Shown here: positions 15,361 to 23,192 of the stretch, one piece after another
Position numbering within the stretch: position 1 is the first letter of the stretch
How the letters are laid out: the number at the start of each line of letters is the position of its first letter
NCBI GenBank assembly: GCA_934102215.1
Contig: CAKOSH010000012.1
Coordinates: 1 to 24,658, forward strand
Direction: 5' to 3'
Length of the DNA: 24,658 bases
DNA from: an uncultured Bacilli bacterium
Lineage (GTDB): Bacteria > Bacillota_I > Bacilli_A > RF39 > UBA660
Program-made: the position numbers and the translations under genes
The notes under the pieces: generated by a model
Told to the model about the DNA's origin: nothing
Database searches by the model: none
What the model saw: the letters and a program-made list of their open reading frames with translations, nothing else

Positions 15361-17499
15361 ATGGAAGAAGAAACTAAGAAAATTAATGATAATGATGTTA
15401 ATAATATAGATAATAATAGTGATAATGAAGAAGAAAAGACTCATAAAAAAAGAATATTAATACTTTTATTGTTACTTTTATTACTTTTGATTATTGTGTT
15501 TACTATTGGTGCAAATCTTAAGAAAAAAGTTGGAATGGTATTTAATGTTGATATTAATGATGATGGTATTCCTGAAGTTAATTTGAATTTTGATACTAAG
15601 AAATGTCAAGTTAATTGTACTAATGATAATAGAAAACCTAAATTAAATATTGATTATGGTGGTAGTAAAAAACCTACATTTAATGTTGATAGTACGGGAG
15701 ATGGGAAGCCTGATAAAAACTTAATGAATCAAGACACTAATGGGGATGGCAAGTGTGACCTTAACTGTGATACTGATAATGATGGATGGCCTGATACTAA
15801 TATTGATTTAGATGGTGATGGTGAACCAGATATCAATTTAGATATTGATGGGGATGGAAAATGTGATTTAAATTGTGATATAGATAAAGATGGAAAACCA
15901 GATACTAATATAGATACGAACGATGATGGAAAATGTGATATAAATTGTGATACTGATGGAGATGGAAGACCTGATATAAATATTGATTACAATGATGATA
16001 GGAAACCACATTTTAATAGAGATACTGATGGTGATAACAATCCTGATAAGAATCTAATGAATCAAGATACTGATGGGGATGGCAAGTGTGATCTTAACTG
16101 TGATACTGATAAAGATGGATGGCCAGAAAAGAATATTGATTTAGATGGAGATGGAAAATGCGATTTAAATTGTGACCTTGATAAGGATGGCAAGTGTGAT
16201 ATAAATTGTGATACTAATGGAGATGGAAAGCCTGATATAAACATTGACACAAATAAAGATGGAAAATGTGATATAAATTGTGATACTAATGGAGATGGAA
16301 AACCTGATATAAATATTGATTATAATGATGATAGGAAACCACATTTTAATGAAGATACAAATGGTGATAACAAACCTGATAGAAATCCAATGAATCAAGA
16401 TACTGATAACGATGGAAAATGTAATTTGAACTGTGATACTAATAACGATGGATGGCCTGAATCAAATATTGATTTAGATGGAGATGGCAAGTGTGATCTT
16501 AATTGTGATTTAAATAAAGATGGTAAATGTGATTTAAATTGTGATACTAATGGAGATGGAAAGTGCGACTTAAATTGTGACACTAATAAAGATGGTTATT
16601 GCGATGTAAATTGTGACACTAATGGGGATGGTAAATGTGATAAAAATTGCGATACTGATGGGGACGGAAAATGCGATTTAGATTGTGATACTAATAACGA
16701 TGGCAAGTGTGATTTAAATTGTGATACTAATAAAGATGGAAAATGTGATTTGAATTGTGACACTAATAAAGATGGAAAATGTGACTTAAATTGTGATACA
16801 AATAATGATGGAAAATGTGATTTGAATTGTGACACAAATAATGATGGAAAATGCGATTTAAATTGTGATACAAATAATGATGGAAAATGTGATTTGAATT
16901 GTGACACAAATAACGATGGCAAATGTGATTTAAATTGTGATACTAATAATGATGGTAAATGTGATTTAAATTGTGACACAAATAAAGATGGCAAATGTGA
17001 CTTAAATTGTGATACTGATGGGGACGGAATTTGTGATAAGAAATGTGACACTAATGGAGATGGAAAATGTGATACAAACTGTGAAGATAAGCCTGATGAT
17101 GTTGATATCAATGAAGGTGATGTTTACGTTTTAACACTTGATAGTAGTGACTATGATGTATCTAATATTGCTCCTGGGTGGACTGGTATTAAAAGATTTA
17201 AATTAACTAATACTACTGATACAATTCAAACGATAAGTATGAAATGGATTAATGTTACTAATACATTTACTAATACAAATAATTTATATTATAGTGTTAC
17301 TAGAGATAAAACAAAAGTTATTAATAATGCTAGAGCACCATATAAAGAAACTGATATTATAAAGGAAGTTATAATACCTGCGAAAACATCATATGAATGG
17401 ACATTTAATTTTGAATTCAAAGATACTGGAAAGAATCAAGATATTGATATGGGAAAAGTATTTGATGCTAAAATTAAAATAATTGTTAAACAAAAATAA
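15361..17499 (+). CDS. Membrane-anchored protein with acidic Asp/Cys repeats and a TasA-like terminal domain
   Basis: A 712-residue protein. Residues 1-30 are charged and cytoplasmic, and one leucine-rich membrane segment spans about 31-50. Residues about 63-574 are an array of 12-residue units of the type DTNNDGKCDLNC. They resemble thrombospondin type-3 or dockerin-like Ca2+ loops (Asp/Asn at 1, 3, 5, Gly at 6, Asp at 9), with two Cys per full unit. The first half uses variants (GKPDINI, GWPDTNI) in 111-residue higher-order repeats. The second half (371-574) is 17 consecutive 12-residue units. Residues 575-712 form a beta-rich domain (IAPGWTGIKRFKLTN, then TGKNQD) like that of the TasA-like proteins at 21229 and 21972. 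A calcium-rigidified, disulfide-linked stalk displaying a terminal domain is a reasonable inference. The N-terminus is an anchor, not a SipW-type signal peptide. Confidence 0.8.
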   Translation: MEEETKKINDNDVNNIDNNSDNEEEKTHKKRILILLLLLLLLLIIVFTIGANLKKKVGMVFNVDINDDGIPEVNLNFDTKKCQVNCTNDNRKPKLNIDYGGSKKPTFNVDSTGDGKPDKNLMNQDTNGDGKCDLNCDTDNDGWPDTNIDLDGDGEPDINLDIDGDGKCDLNCDIDKDGKPDTNIDTNDDGKCDINCDTDGDGRPDINIDYNDDRKPHFNRDTDGDNNPDKNLMNQDTDGDGKCDLNCDTDKDGWPEKNIDLDGDGKCDLNCDLDKDGKCDINCDTNGDGKPDINIDTNKDGKCDINCDTNGDGKPDINIDYNDDRKPHFNEDTNGDNKPDRNPMNQDTDNDGKCNLNCDTNNDGWPESNIDLDGDGKCDLNCDLNKDGKCDLNCDTNGDGKCDLNCDTNKDGYCDVNCDTNGDGKCDKNCDTDGDGKCDLDCDTNNDGKCDLNCDTNKDGKCDLNCDTNKDGKCDLNCDTNNDGKCDLNCDTNNDGKCDLNCDTNNDGKCDLNCDTNNDGKCDLNCDTNNDGKCDLNCDTNKDGKCDLNCDTDGDGICDKKCDTNGDGKCDTNCEDKPDDVDINEGDVYVLTLDSSDYDVSNIAPGWTGIKRFKLTNTTDTIQTISMKWINVTNTFTNTNNLYYSVTRDKTKVINNARAPYKETDIIKEVIIPAKTSYEWTFNFEFKDTGKNQDIDMGKVFDAKIKIIVKQK
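15724..16389 (+). repeat. Two 333-bp higher-order repeats in the repeat-protein gene
   Basis: The segment coding MNQDT starts at 15724, 16057 and 16390, each 333 bases (111 codons) apart. Each copy runs through GWP, IDLDGDG and IDYNDDRKPHFN blocks back to the next MNQDT. The third copy begins at 16390 but passes into the pure 36-bp array. Confidence 0.8.
16471..17082 (+). repeat. Tandem array of 17 units of 36 bp, in frame
   Basis: 612 bases contain 17 consecutive 12-codon units. The commonest is DTNNDGKCDLNC (six copies, five of them consecutive), with DTNKDG and DTNGDG variants and diverged units at both ends (DLDGDG first, DTDGDGICDKKC near the end). Synonymous changes such as GGA/GGC/GGT and TGT/TGC are scattered, so the units are not identical at the DNA level. 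Confidence 0.9.
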
Positions 17500-17525
17500 T
17501 AGTTTTAATCGACTATTATTTTTTT
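17492..17525. terminator. Bidirectional terminator between convergent genes
   Basis: AAAAATAATAGT (17492-17503) and ACTATTATTTTT (17512-17523) form a perfect 12-bp stem with an 8-base loop, with T runs in both directions. The stop codons of the repeat-protein gene (17497-17499) and of the acyltransferase gene (17518-17516) lie within the two arms. Confidence 0.85.
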
Positions 17526-18544
17526 AATATTTTTTGAATTATAAATTTATCTATTAATTTATAAATTACATTTATTATAATTGATAGTACTATTGATAAT
17601 ATAAATACTAATGGTATTATAGTAAAATATCCTTTAAATGAATAAAGATTTGTATCTTTAAAAATATGAAAATATAGTAAATTATCTGGTATTACTGAAA
17701 GTAAGTATATTCCAAGTGATAGGTTAGATATTTTAGTAATTATTTTTGATATTACTTTTGGCATTTTATTAAGATTTAAATTAATGATAAATATAAAAAA
17801 TAATACAGCTGATAAAACATTAAATATACTTCCACGATTATTATATATTTCATTTTTAAAGTAATCTCCTTTTGAAAATATAATATTTATATAACTTGAT
17901 AATGCTGTTAAACTAAAAAATAATAATATATTTACATACTTATTAATATTAATTTTATATTCCTTTAAATAGCAACCTATAAAGTAATATGTTAATGGAT
18001 ATAAATTAATCCACCAATCTGGAATAATAATGTATTTTATATTTAATATACCTTGAAATGATGTTAGTATTAACATTGTTAATATAAGTAATTGTTTTTG
18101 TTTTTTACTTTTTAAATTGTTATATATTAAGTTTATAAAAGGAATTAAAAGAAATAATCCTATATACATTTCTATATACCATGAATAACCACAACTAAAT
18201 GTTAATATCTTTTCTAAAATATAATTTATATCAAAAGGTTCATTATTGTATATTTTTAGATAAGTTAAAATAGTAATGGAGCTTAATAAATATGTAATTA
18301 ATACTCTAAAAATACCTATATAATATTTTTTATTTAATTTTTTATCTTTCATAAGATAACCTGTTGTTATCATAAATAATGGTACACATATCATAAACAT
18401 AGTTCTAAAAAATATACCAATGAACATATTTATTTCAGTTACTTTCATATTATAAAATTTTGTATTTAAAAAGAAGTGTACTGAAATCACTAAAAAAACT
18501 GCTATAGACTTTATTAAATCAATATTGATATTTCTTTTTTTCAT
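17516..18544 (-). CDS. Acyltransferase 3 family membrane protein
   Basis: A 342-residue protein with about ten membrane segments. The N-terminus NIDLIKSIAVFLVISVHFFLN, with His23, and FRTMFMICVPLFMITTGYLM (about 46-65) are the conserved start of acyltransferase-3 (OafA/WecH-type) enzymes, which move acetyl or other acyl groups from the cytoplasm to surface polysaccharide or teichoic/peptidoglycan acceptors. The mid-protein CGYSWYIEMYIGLFLLIPF also fits the family. The C-terminus is a short Lys-rich tail without an SGNH domain. The start is ATG 18544 with AAGGA 7 bases upstream. It has its own promoter and sits between two near-identical terminator hairpins. The acceptor cannot be told from sequence. 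Confidence 0.88.
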   Translation of the reverse strand: MKKRNINIDLIKSIAVFLVISVHFFLNTKFYNMKVTEINMFIGIFFRTMFMICVPLFMITTGYLMKDKKLNKKYYIGIFRVLITYLLSSITILTYLKIYNNEPFDINYILEKILTFSCGYSWYIEMYIGLFLLIPFINLIYNNLKSKKQKQLLILTMLILTSFQGILNIKYIIIPDWWINLYPLTYYFIGCYLKEYKININKYVNILLFFSLTALSSYINIIFSKGDYFKNEIYNNRGSIFNVLSAVLFFIFIINLNLNKMPKVISKIITKISNLSLGIYLLSVIPDNLLYFHIFKDTNLYSFKGYFTIIPLVFILSIVLSIIINVIYKLIDKFIIQKILKK

Positions 18545-18565
18545 AATTATGTCCTTACTAGAAAA

Positions 18566-18595
18566 ATTGTATCATAATAATTAGATTGACTACAA
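18566..18595 (-). promoter_or_regulatory. Promoter of the acyltransferase gene
   Basis: On the minus strand TTGTAG (18595-18590), an 18-base spacer, and TACAAT (18571-18566) preceded by TGA (extended -10). It lies 22 bases before the ATG. Confidence 0.6.
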
Positions 18596-18610
18596 GATAT
18601 TAAGTAAAAT

Positions 18611-18642
18611 AAAAATAATAGTTTGAGTCTGCTATTATTTTT
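18611..18642 (-). terminator. Intrinsic terminator of the YfhO-family gene
   Basis: AAAAATAATAG (18611-18621) pairs perfectly with CTATTATTTTT (18632-18642) over 11 bp. T-rich sequence follows on the minus strand. The stop codon at 18637-18635 lies in the arm. Its arms are the same sequence as the terminator at 17492-17525. Confidence 0.75.
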
Positions 18643-21139
18643 TTCTTGTATAAATTATTGTTATTATAAAAGATAAACTTGAAATGATAAGTCCAATTAT
18701 GAATCCTTCTGGAATATACTTCATTGTTATATTATGATTACCTTTTTCTAAGTCTATACATATAAATGCATCATAACATCTTTCATAATTTACTTTTTTA
18801 TTATCAATATAAATATTCCATCCTTTATCATATGGAACTGATAAGAAGAATACATTTTTATCACTATCAACATTTATAGTTCCTTCTATATGATTATCTT
18901 TATTATATTTTGTTATATTAAGTTCATTCTTTTTAAGTTCATTTATTGCTTCAATATATTTATCATAATCTATTTGAAACCATTTTAATGAATTGATTTC
19001 TATTTTAGATGAATTTGATCTTACTATAATTTTATATTTATCATTTTTATTAATGAATATTGGTGTTTGATAATTACCTACATTTTCTATTTCTTTGTCA
19101 TTAATATATAATTTATAATAACCAATGAATGATATATTCTTACTTGGTATAAGGAATATACTTTTATCTGTTTTATTATTTATTTCAACATAGAAGTCTT
19201 CTTTTGGTATTACATATGTTTTATTATCTTCTTTTTCTATCTCGTAATTATACATTTTAGTTTCAACATTACTATATCTTTCATAATTTGTATTTAACAT
19301 TGAATTAATTAGATTTTCAGTGTTTTTATATGTACTATTTGTTGTTTCATATTCTTTATTATAAACCATATATCCTAGATTTAATGCTTCTTTATTTAAA
19401 TATATATATGGATTAGTGTCATATACTTTTTCATAATATAATTCATCTGTGTTACCATTTATATATTTAACACCAAGTATAGATGTCATATATGGATTAT
19501 CATTATTAAATATAACATTAGCATTATCATTTACTTTATAATTGAATTTCTTTAAGAAGTTTAATACTCTTGCATTTCTTACTGAATTAAAATGATTTAT
19601 ACCATTATAATTATATAGAGAAGGTGCATTATAGATATCACTTGTACCTAATTCCATTCTATAAAAATTATTATCTTTATTTTCTAATTCTTCTATATGA
19701 TTTACTGCATTTCTATTAACTTCATTATTCATTTTATAATATTCTAATGTTGATATTTTAGGTAATTCTTTTTGAGTTATTATTGTATTAAAAGTTATTT
19801 CTATAAAGAATAATATTACTATAAGATATTTAGCATTTTTATTATTTAGTAAGAATGTATATTGTAATAGAAGTATTACACTTAGTATATATGATACTAA
19901 TTTAAGAGGTTGTAAATAGAATTTAATATGCATTATTGGATATATTGTTAATAATAGATATATAATAATTGTTGCTATATTTAGTTTAGTATTTTCTTTC
20001 TTTTGAATATTTATTAATTCTTTCATAGCAATCATTATTAAAAAGAATGAGAAAGTGAATATATATCTATTAGGATACCATATTGGTCTTTGAAATAAAT
20101 GCCATGCATAATCAATTAGGTTAAAACTAATACTTAATAAGAAAAATAATACAAATATTAATGTAACAATTCTTTCTCTTTTAGATATATTTTTATTGAA
20201 GAAATATTTTAGTACAAGAACTGTTACTAAAAGTGATACGTATATATTAACAGTACCATATTTTAAATCGTCGGATGTTGTTGAACCTGGGAATGATTTA
20301 TAAAATATATTGATGAAATTTAAATTAAAATGCATGTAATTTGTTTGTCTACTGTCAGCATAAAGTAATGCTTTTCCTTTTAGAAGTTCTTTTGCTTCTG
20401 GAATAATAATTATCATGCACATAAATCCTGAAAGTAAACTTGATATTATAAAGTCTTTAATGACTTTTTTATCTAATTTATATATTACTGCACTATAAAT
20501 AAAATATAATAATGAAAATATACATACCATATAGCCTATATAGAAATTAGATATTATTGATAGAGTAAGTGATATTATATATAATCTATTTTTTCTTTCA
20601 AACATTAGTTTTTCAAGACCAATCATAACTATTGGAAATAGAACTACTGTATCAAAATACATATAGTTAAAGAAGTAACATACGTTATATGCCATTAAAG
20701 CATAAGCAATACTAAATATTGTATATCTTAGATTAGATTGATTCTTGAATTTATATTTTAGATACTTACACATTGTTATGCCTGAAAGACCTATTCTTAA
20801 AAATATAATAAATGTGTAATATTCAAATATTGTTTCACTTGTACTAAATATACATAATAGGTTAGTTGGATTAAATAAATAATATATAGCAGTTGCATAG
20901 AAGTTATATCCAAGTGAACCTTTGAATGAATAAAACAAACTTTCTTTTCCAAGTAATACATTTTTATAGTAACTTGTGAATCCAGCATATTGGTAGTAAC
21001 CATCATATTTTGATAGTATTTGATCTCCTAAAGGAAAGTTCTCTGTAAATAGACATGCTATTAACATAATTAGTATTGGTATTATAAATGCCAATACTTC
21101 GGGTAAATATTTTTTTAATTTTTCTCTCATATACATCAC
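18635..21139 (-). CDS. YfhO-family membrane protein (putative glycosyltransferase)
   Basis: An 834-residue protein with about a dozen membrane segments in the first 470 residues, an extracytoplasmic region of about 330 residues, and a final membrane segment before TRKK. FPLGDQILSKYDGYYQY (35-51), YSFKGSLGYNFYATAIYYLFNP (about 70-91) and a later NGINHFNSV motif are typical of the YfhO family, which includes GT-C-like enzymes in Bacillus and Listeria linked to glycosylation of lipoteichoic or wall polymers. An early acidic residue (D39 or D46) on the first outer loop fits a GT-C catalytic site. The start is uncertain: GTG 21139, ATG 21136 and ATG 21130 lie together, none with a clear Shine-Dalgarno site, and an extended -10 ends 8 bases before the GTG, so the message may be leaderless. 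Confidence 0.88.
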   Translation of the reverse strand: MMYMREKLKKYLPEVLAFIIPILIMLIACLFTENFPLGDQILSKYDGYYQYAGFTSYYKNVLLGKESLFYSFKGSLGYNFYATAIYYLFNPTNLLCIFSTSETIFEYYTFIIFLRIGLSGITMCKYLKYKFKNQSNLRYTIFSIAYALMAYNVCYFFNYMYFDTVVLFPIVMIGLEKLMFERKNRLYIISLTLSIISNFYIGYMVCIFSLLYFIYSAVIYKLDKKVIKDFIISSLLSGFMCMIIIIPEAKELLKGKALLYADSRQTNYMHFNLNFINIFYKSFPGSTTSDDLKYGTVNIYVSLLVTVLVLKYFFNKNISKRERIVTLIFVLFFLLSISFNLIDYAWHLFQRPIWYPNRYIFTFSFFLIMIAMKELINIQKKENTKLNIATIIIYLLLTIYPIMHIKFYLQPLKLVSYILSVILLLQYTFLLNNKNAKYLIVILFFIEITFNTIITQKELPKISTLEYYKMNNEVNRNAVNHIEELENKDNNFYRMELGTSDIYNAPSLYNYNGINHFNSVRNARVLNFLKKFNYKVNDNANVIFNNDNPYMTSILGVKYINGNTDELYYEKVYDTNPYIYLNKEALNLGYMVYNKEYETTNSTYKNTENLINSMLNTNYERYSNVETKMYNYEIEKEDNKTYVIPKEDFYVEINNKTDKSIFLIPSKNISFIGYYKLYINDKEIENVGNYQTPIFINKNDKYKIIVRSNSSKIEINSLKWFQIDYDKYIEAINELKKNELNITKYNKDNHIEGTINVDSDKNVFFLSVPYDKGWNIYIDNKKVNYERCYDAFICIDLEKGNHNITMKYIPEGFIIGLIISSLSFIITIIYTRKK

Positions 21140-21146
21140 ATAAAAT

Positions 21147-21155
21147 ATTTTATCA
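21147..21155 (-). promoter_or_regulatory. Extended -10 element before the YfhO-family gene
   Basis: On the minus strand TGATAAAAT at 21155-21147. Predicted transcription start is at about 21140, next to the GTG at 21139. The -35 region has no good match. Confidence 0.4.
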
Positions 21156-21174
21156 TAAAAATTTTAAAAATGGA

Positions 21175-21203
21175 TTGAAATTGTAAAAAAATAATGCTAT
21201 GAT
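21175..21203 (+). promoter_or_regulatory. Promoter of the first TasA-like gene
   Basis: TTGAAA (21175-21180), a 17-base spacer, and TATGAT (21198-21203) preceded by TGC (extended -10). With the near-consensus AAAGGAGG at 21212-21219, this looks like one of the stronger expression signals in the window. Confidence 0.75.
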
Positions 21204-21228
21204 TATATTGTAAAGGAGGATACGAAAG

Positions 21229-21822
21229 ATGGACAATAATAAAGGTCAAACAATATTTCTATCAGTTATTGGTATTGCAACATTATTAGTTGCTATTGTT
21301 GGAGCTACATTTGCATGGTTTAGTATTTCTGTAAGTGGTAATGCTAATGCATCAAGTATCGTTGTAACTACTGCTAAGTTAGGTAGTGTTGAATATACAG
21401 ATGGTGCTGCTATTACTATGAATAATATTAGACCAGAAACTTCTCCACAAGAAGTTAAAACTTTTACAGTTGCTAATACTGATTCAGCTGCTACTGAAAC
21501 TATTGAGTACAAAATTGGACTTGTTATTGATACTAACACTTTAACTGATGTTGCTGATGGTGCATTTACTCATGAGTTATCTGGTGTAAGTGATAAGACT
21601 TCTGGAGCAGGAACTTTAGTTACAGTTGCTAAAGAAGCAGTACCTAAAGCAAGTAAAATTTTAGGTAATGGTTCTTTAATTGGATATGAAAAGCATACTT
21701 ATACTTATAAAATCCAATTTGCTGAAACTAATAAAGATCAAAATGCTGCTCAAGGTGCTAAGTTTGGAGCAAAGATTAATGTTGCTTTAAAAGATGACAC
21801 TATTACTGGTATTACTGAATAA
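21229..21822 (+). CDS. TasA/camelysin-like secreted protein (first paralogue)
   Basis: A 197-residue protein. It has a short polar N-terminus and a hydrophobic segment (10-29) ending VGATFAWFS, which has the form of a SipW-dependent signal peptide; cleavage after Ala29 is plausible. The mature part is beta-rich, Thr/Ala-rich and free of cysteine, with IRPETSPQEVKTFTVAN (68-83), FTHELSG (113-119) and TNKDQNAAQGAKF (167-179). Camelysin/TasA proteins form matrix fibres or surface layers in Bacillus. A paralogue and a SipW-like peptidase follow, which supports this role. Strong promoter and SD signals and a terminator just downstream suggest abundant monocistronic expression plus some read-through. 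Codon choice has more GCT/ACT than its neighbours, fitting a highly expressed protein. Confidence 0.75.
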   Translation: MDNNKGQTIFLSVIGIATLLVAIVGATFAWFSISVSGNANASSIVVTTAKLGSVEYTDGAAITMNNIRPETSPQEVKTFTVANTDSAATETIEYKIGLVIDTNTLTDVADGAFTHELSGVSDKTSGAGTLVTVAKEAVPKASKILGNGSLIGYEKHTYTYKIQFAETNKDQNAAQGAKFGAKINVALKDDTITGITE

Positions 21823-21833
21823 TAAAGTCAAAT

Positions 21834-21859
21834 AAAGGTAGTTACAATAACTACTTTTT
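21834..21859 (+). terminator. Terminator between the two TasA-like genes
   Basis: AAAGGTAGTTA (21834-21844) pairs with TAACTACTTTT (21848-21858), including one G-U pair, around a CAA loop, followed by TATTTT. It would separate the strongly expressed first gene from the downstream paralogue and peptidase. Confidence 0.75.
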
Positions 21860-21919
21860 ATTTTGAGAAAATATATTACATTTAATTTACTATTAAAATA
21901 AAATTGAATGTGAAAATTA

Positions 21920-21948
21920 TTGTATCTTTCATAATTTTTTGATATTAT
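21920..21948 (+). promoter_or_regulatory. Promoter of the second TasA-like gene and sipW
   Basis: TTGTAT (21920-21925), a 17-base spacer, and TATTAT (21943-21948) preceded by TGA. GGAGG at 21960-21964 is 7 bases before the ATG. Confidence 0.65.
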
Positions 21949-21971
21949 ATATATAGTATGGAGGCTGTGAT

Positions 21972-22529
21972 ATGGAAAATGATAATACATCAAAATCTAA
22001 TACAATTATATATATATTAGTATTAATTGTAATGCTTGCTATGCTTATTGGAACTTCATATGCTTATTATGTTAAAAAAATTAAAAATGGTGATGAAACA
22101 CGCGTTGTTATTAAAACTGCTAATATGTTAATGAGATATAAAGAAACAGGAGAAATTAATGTAGCTGACATAGAACCTGGTTTCGAAAAGTCTATGAACT
22201 TTTCAATTGAAAATTATAGTACTGATACGTTAGGTAAATATAAAATAAAATTAGAAGTTGTAACTCCTTTAATAGATAAAGAAGATGAAAACTTTGTATA
22301 TGAACTTACAGGTACAGCAAATAATAATCCTTCTAATAATACATTAGTAAATGTAAGTGAAAAGCCTGTTCCTGTTACCACTACTGATTTAGGACATGCT
22401 ATTATAACTCCTGAAACTTTAAATGATTATAAATTAACAATAAGATTAAAAGAAAATGGAAAAGATCAAAACTATTTATCTGGTAAAATATTTATTGCTA
22501 AAATTATTGTAGAGAAAGACTATGAATAG
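21972..22529 (+). CDS. TasA/camelysin-like secreted protein (second paralogue)
   Basis: A 185-residue protein with hydrophobic segment 11-31 ending IGTSYAYYVKK, a SipW-type signal peptide form with cleavage likely after Ala31. The mature part aligns with the first paralogue: VADIEPGFEKSMNFSIEN (64-81) to IRPETSPQEVKTFTVAN, FVYELTG (108-114) to FTHELSG, and ENGKDQNYLSGKIF (161-174) to ETNKDQNAAQGAKF. It is more charged and Asn/Lys-rich and lacks the Ala/Thr bias, so it may be a minor or anchoring subunit, as TapA or a second camelysin is to TasA in Bacillus. That comparison is functional inference, not homology to TapA. The peptidase gene starts 14 bases after its stop, so the two are one operon. 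Confidence 0.75.
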   Translation: MENDNTSKSNTIIYILVLIVMLAMLIGTSYAYYVKKIKNGDETRVVIKTANMLMRYKETGEINVADIEPGFEKSMNFSIENYSTDTLGKYKIKLEVVTPLIDKEDENFVYELTGTANNNPSNNTLVNVSEKPVPVTTTDLGHAIITPETLNDYKLTIRLKENGKDQNYLSGKIFIAKIIVEKDYE

Positions 22530-22543
22530 GTGAAGTGAGATAT

Positions 22544-23158
22544 ATGGAAGAAGATAAAAAGACTAAAATTAAAAGACATTTACATATGATTTCAAATATA
22601 ATAAGTTATACTTTAATTATTATATTAGTAATGATTGGTTCATTTTTAGTATTCTATGTTATTGATGGAAAAATATGTAAAGCAAAAGGTAAAACACCAT
22701 TATTTGGATTATTCACTATTATAAGTCCTAGTATGACAGGTACAATTGATGTATATGATGTTGCTTTTGTAAAAAGAATTGATCCTAATAATTTAAAGAA
22801 AGGTGATATAATTACATTCTATTCTGAAAATACATTCTTTGGTGGTACACCTATTACACATAGAATTATTAATATAGATGAGAATGATGGTAATGGAAGA
22901 TTATTTACTGTTCAAGGAGATGCTAATCCTAAAGCAGATGATGAAAAAGTAAAAGCAAGTAATGTTGTTGGAAAAGTATATTTTAAGATTCCACAACTTG
23001 GTAGAATTCAATTCTTCCTTGCATCTAAGAGTGGTTGGTTAATCGCAATATTAATTCCATCATTAGGCATTGTTTCTTATGATATATTTAAGTTATTTAG
23101 ATTAATGTTACTTAGAAGTAAGTTATTAAGTTTAGAAAATGAACATGGAAATATTTAA
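22544..23158 (+). CDS. sipW: SipW-like (ER-type) signal peptidase I
   Basis: A 204-residue membrane peptidase. The N-terminal membrane segment is at about 18-39 and a second segment is at about 165-183. Catalytic Ser63 lies in IISPSMTG, KKGDIITF is at 85-92, the His of the ER-type Ser-His dyad is His106 in ITHRIINI, and QGDANPKADD (124-133) gives the third conserved acidic box. The presence of His instead of the Lys of ordinary bacterial SPase I places it in the SipW/ER (S26B) group, which matures TasA/camelysin-type precursors. ATG 22544 is preferred, with AGGTGA 10 bases upstream. An in-frame GTG at 22535 is too close to that site. It lies directly downstream of two candidate substrates, which supports the assignment. 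Confidence 0.92.
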   Translation: MEEDKKTKIKRHLHMISNIISYTLIIILVMIGSFLVFYVIDGKICKAKGKTPLFGLFTIISPSMTGTIDVYDVAFVKRIDPNNLKKGDIITFYSENTFFGGTPITHRIINIDENDGNGRLFTVQGDANPKADDEKVKASNVVGKVYFKIPQLGRIQFFLASKSGWLIAILIPSLGIVSYDIFKLFRLMLLRSKLLSLENEHGNI

Positions 23159-23192
23159 AAAAGTTCTTTGAAGTTTATTCAAAAAACTTTTT
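23158..23192. terminator. Bidirectional terminator between sipW and the glycosyltransferase gene
   Basis: AAAAAGTTCTTTGAA (23158-23172) and TTCAAAAAACTTTTT (23178-23192) form a 15-position stem with one mismatch and a 5-base loop. A/T runs flank both sides. The glycosyltransferase stop codon is in the loop and the sipW stop abuts the stem. Confidence 0.8.

Noticed and set aside
16471..17082. Regular 36-bp repeats that could be taken for a CRISPR array
   Set aside because: There are no unique spacers; the units are contiguous, stay in one reading frame, differ mostly synonymously, and continue a protein repeat inside a long gene.
16596..17111. Open frame on the minus strand opposite the repeat array (also 16062-16250, 16165-16398, 16395-16583)
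   Set aside because: They are repeat-generated mirror frames (SQFKSHLPSL-type) of the acidic repeats, with no start signals and no independent composition.
21246..21993. Minus-strand open frames over the TasA-like genes (21246-21539, 21787-21993)
   Set aside because: They overlap a strongly signalled plus-strand gene and its terminator, and have no start signals.
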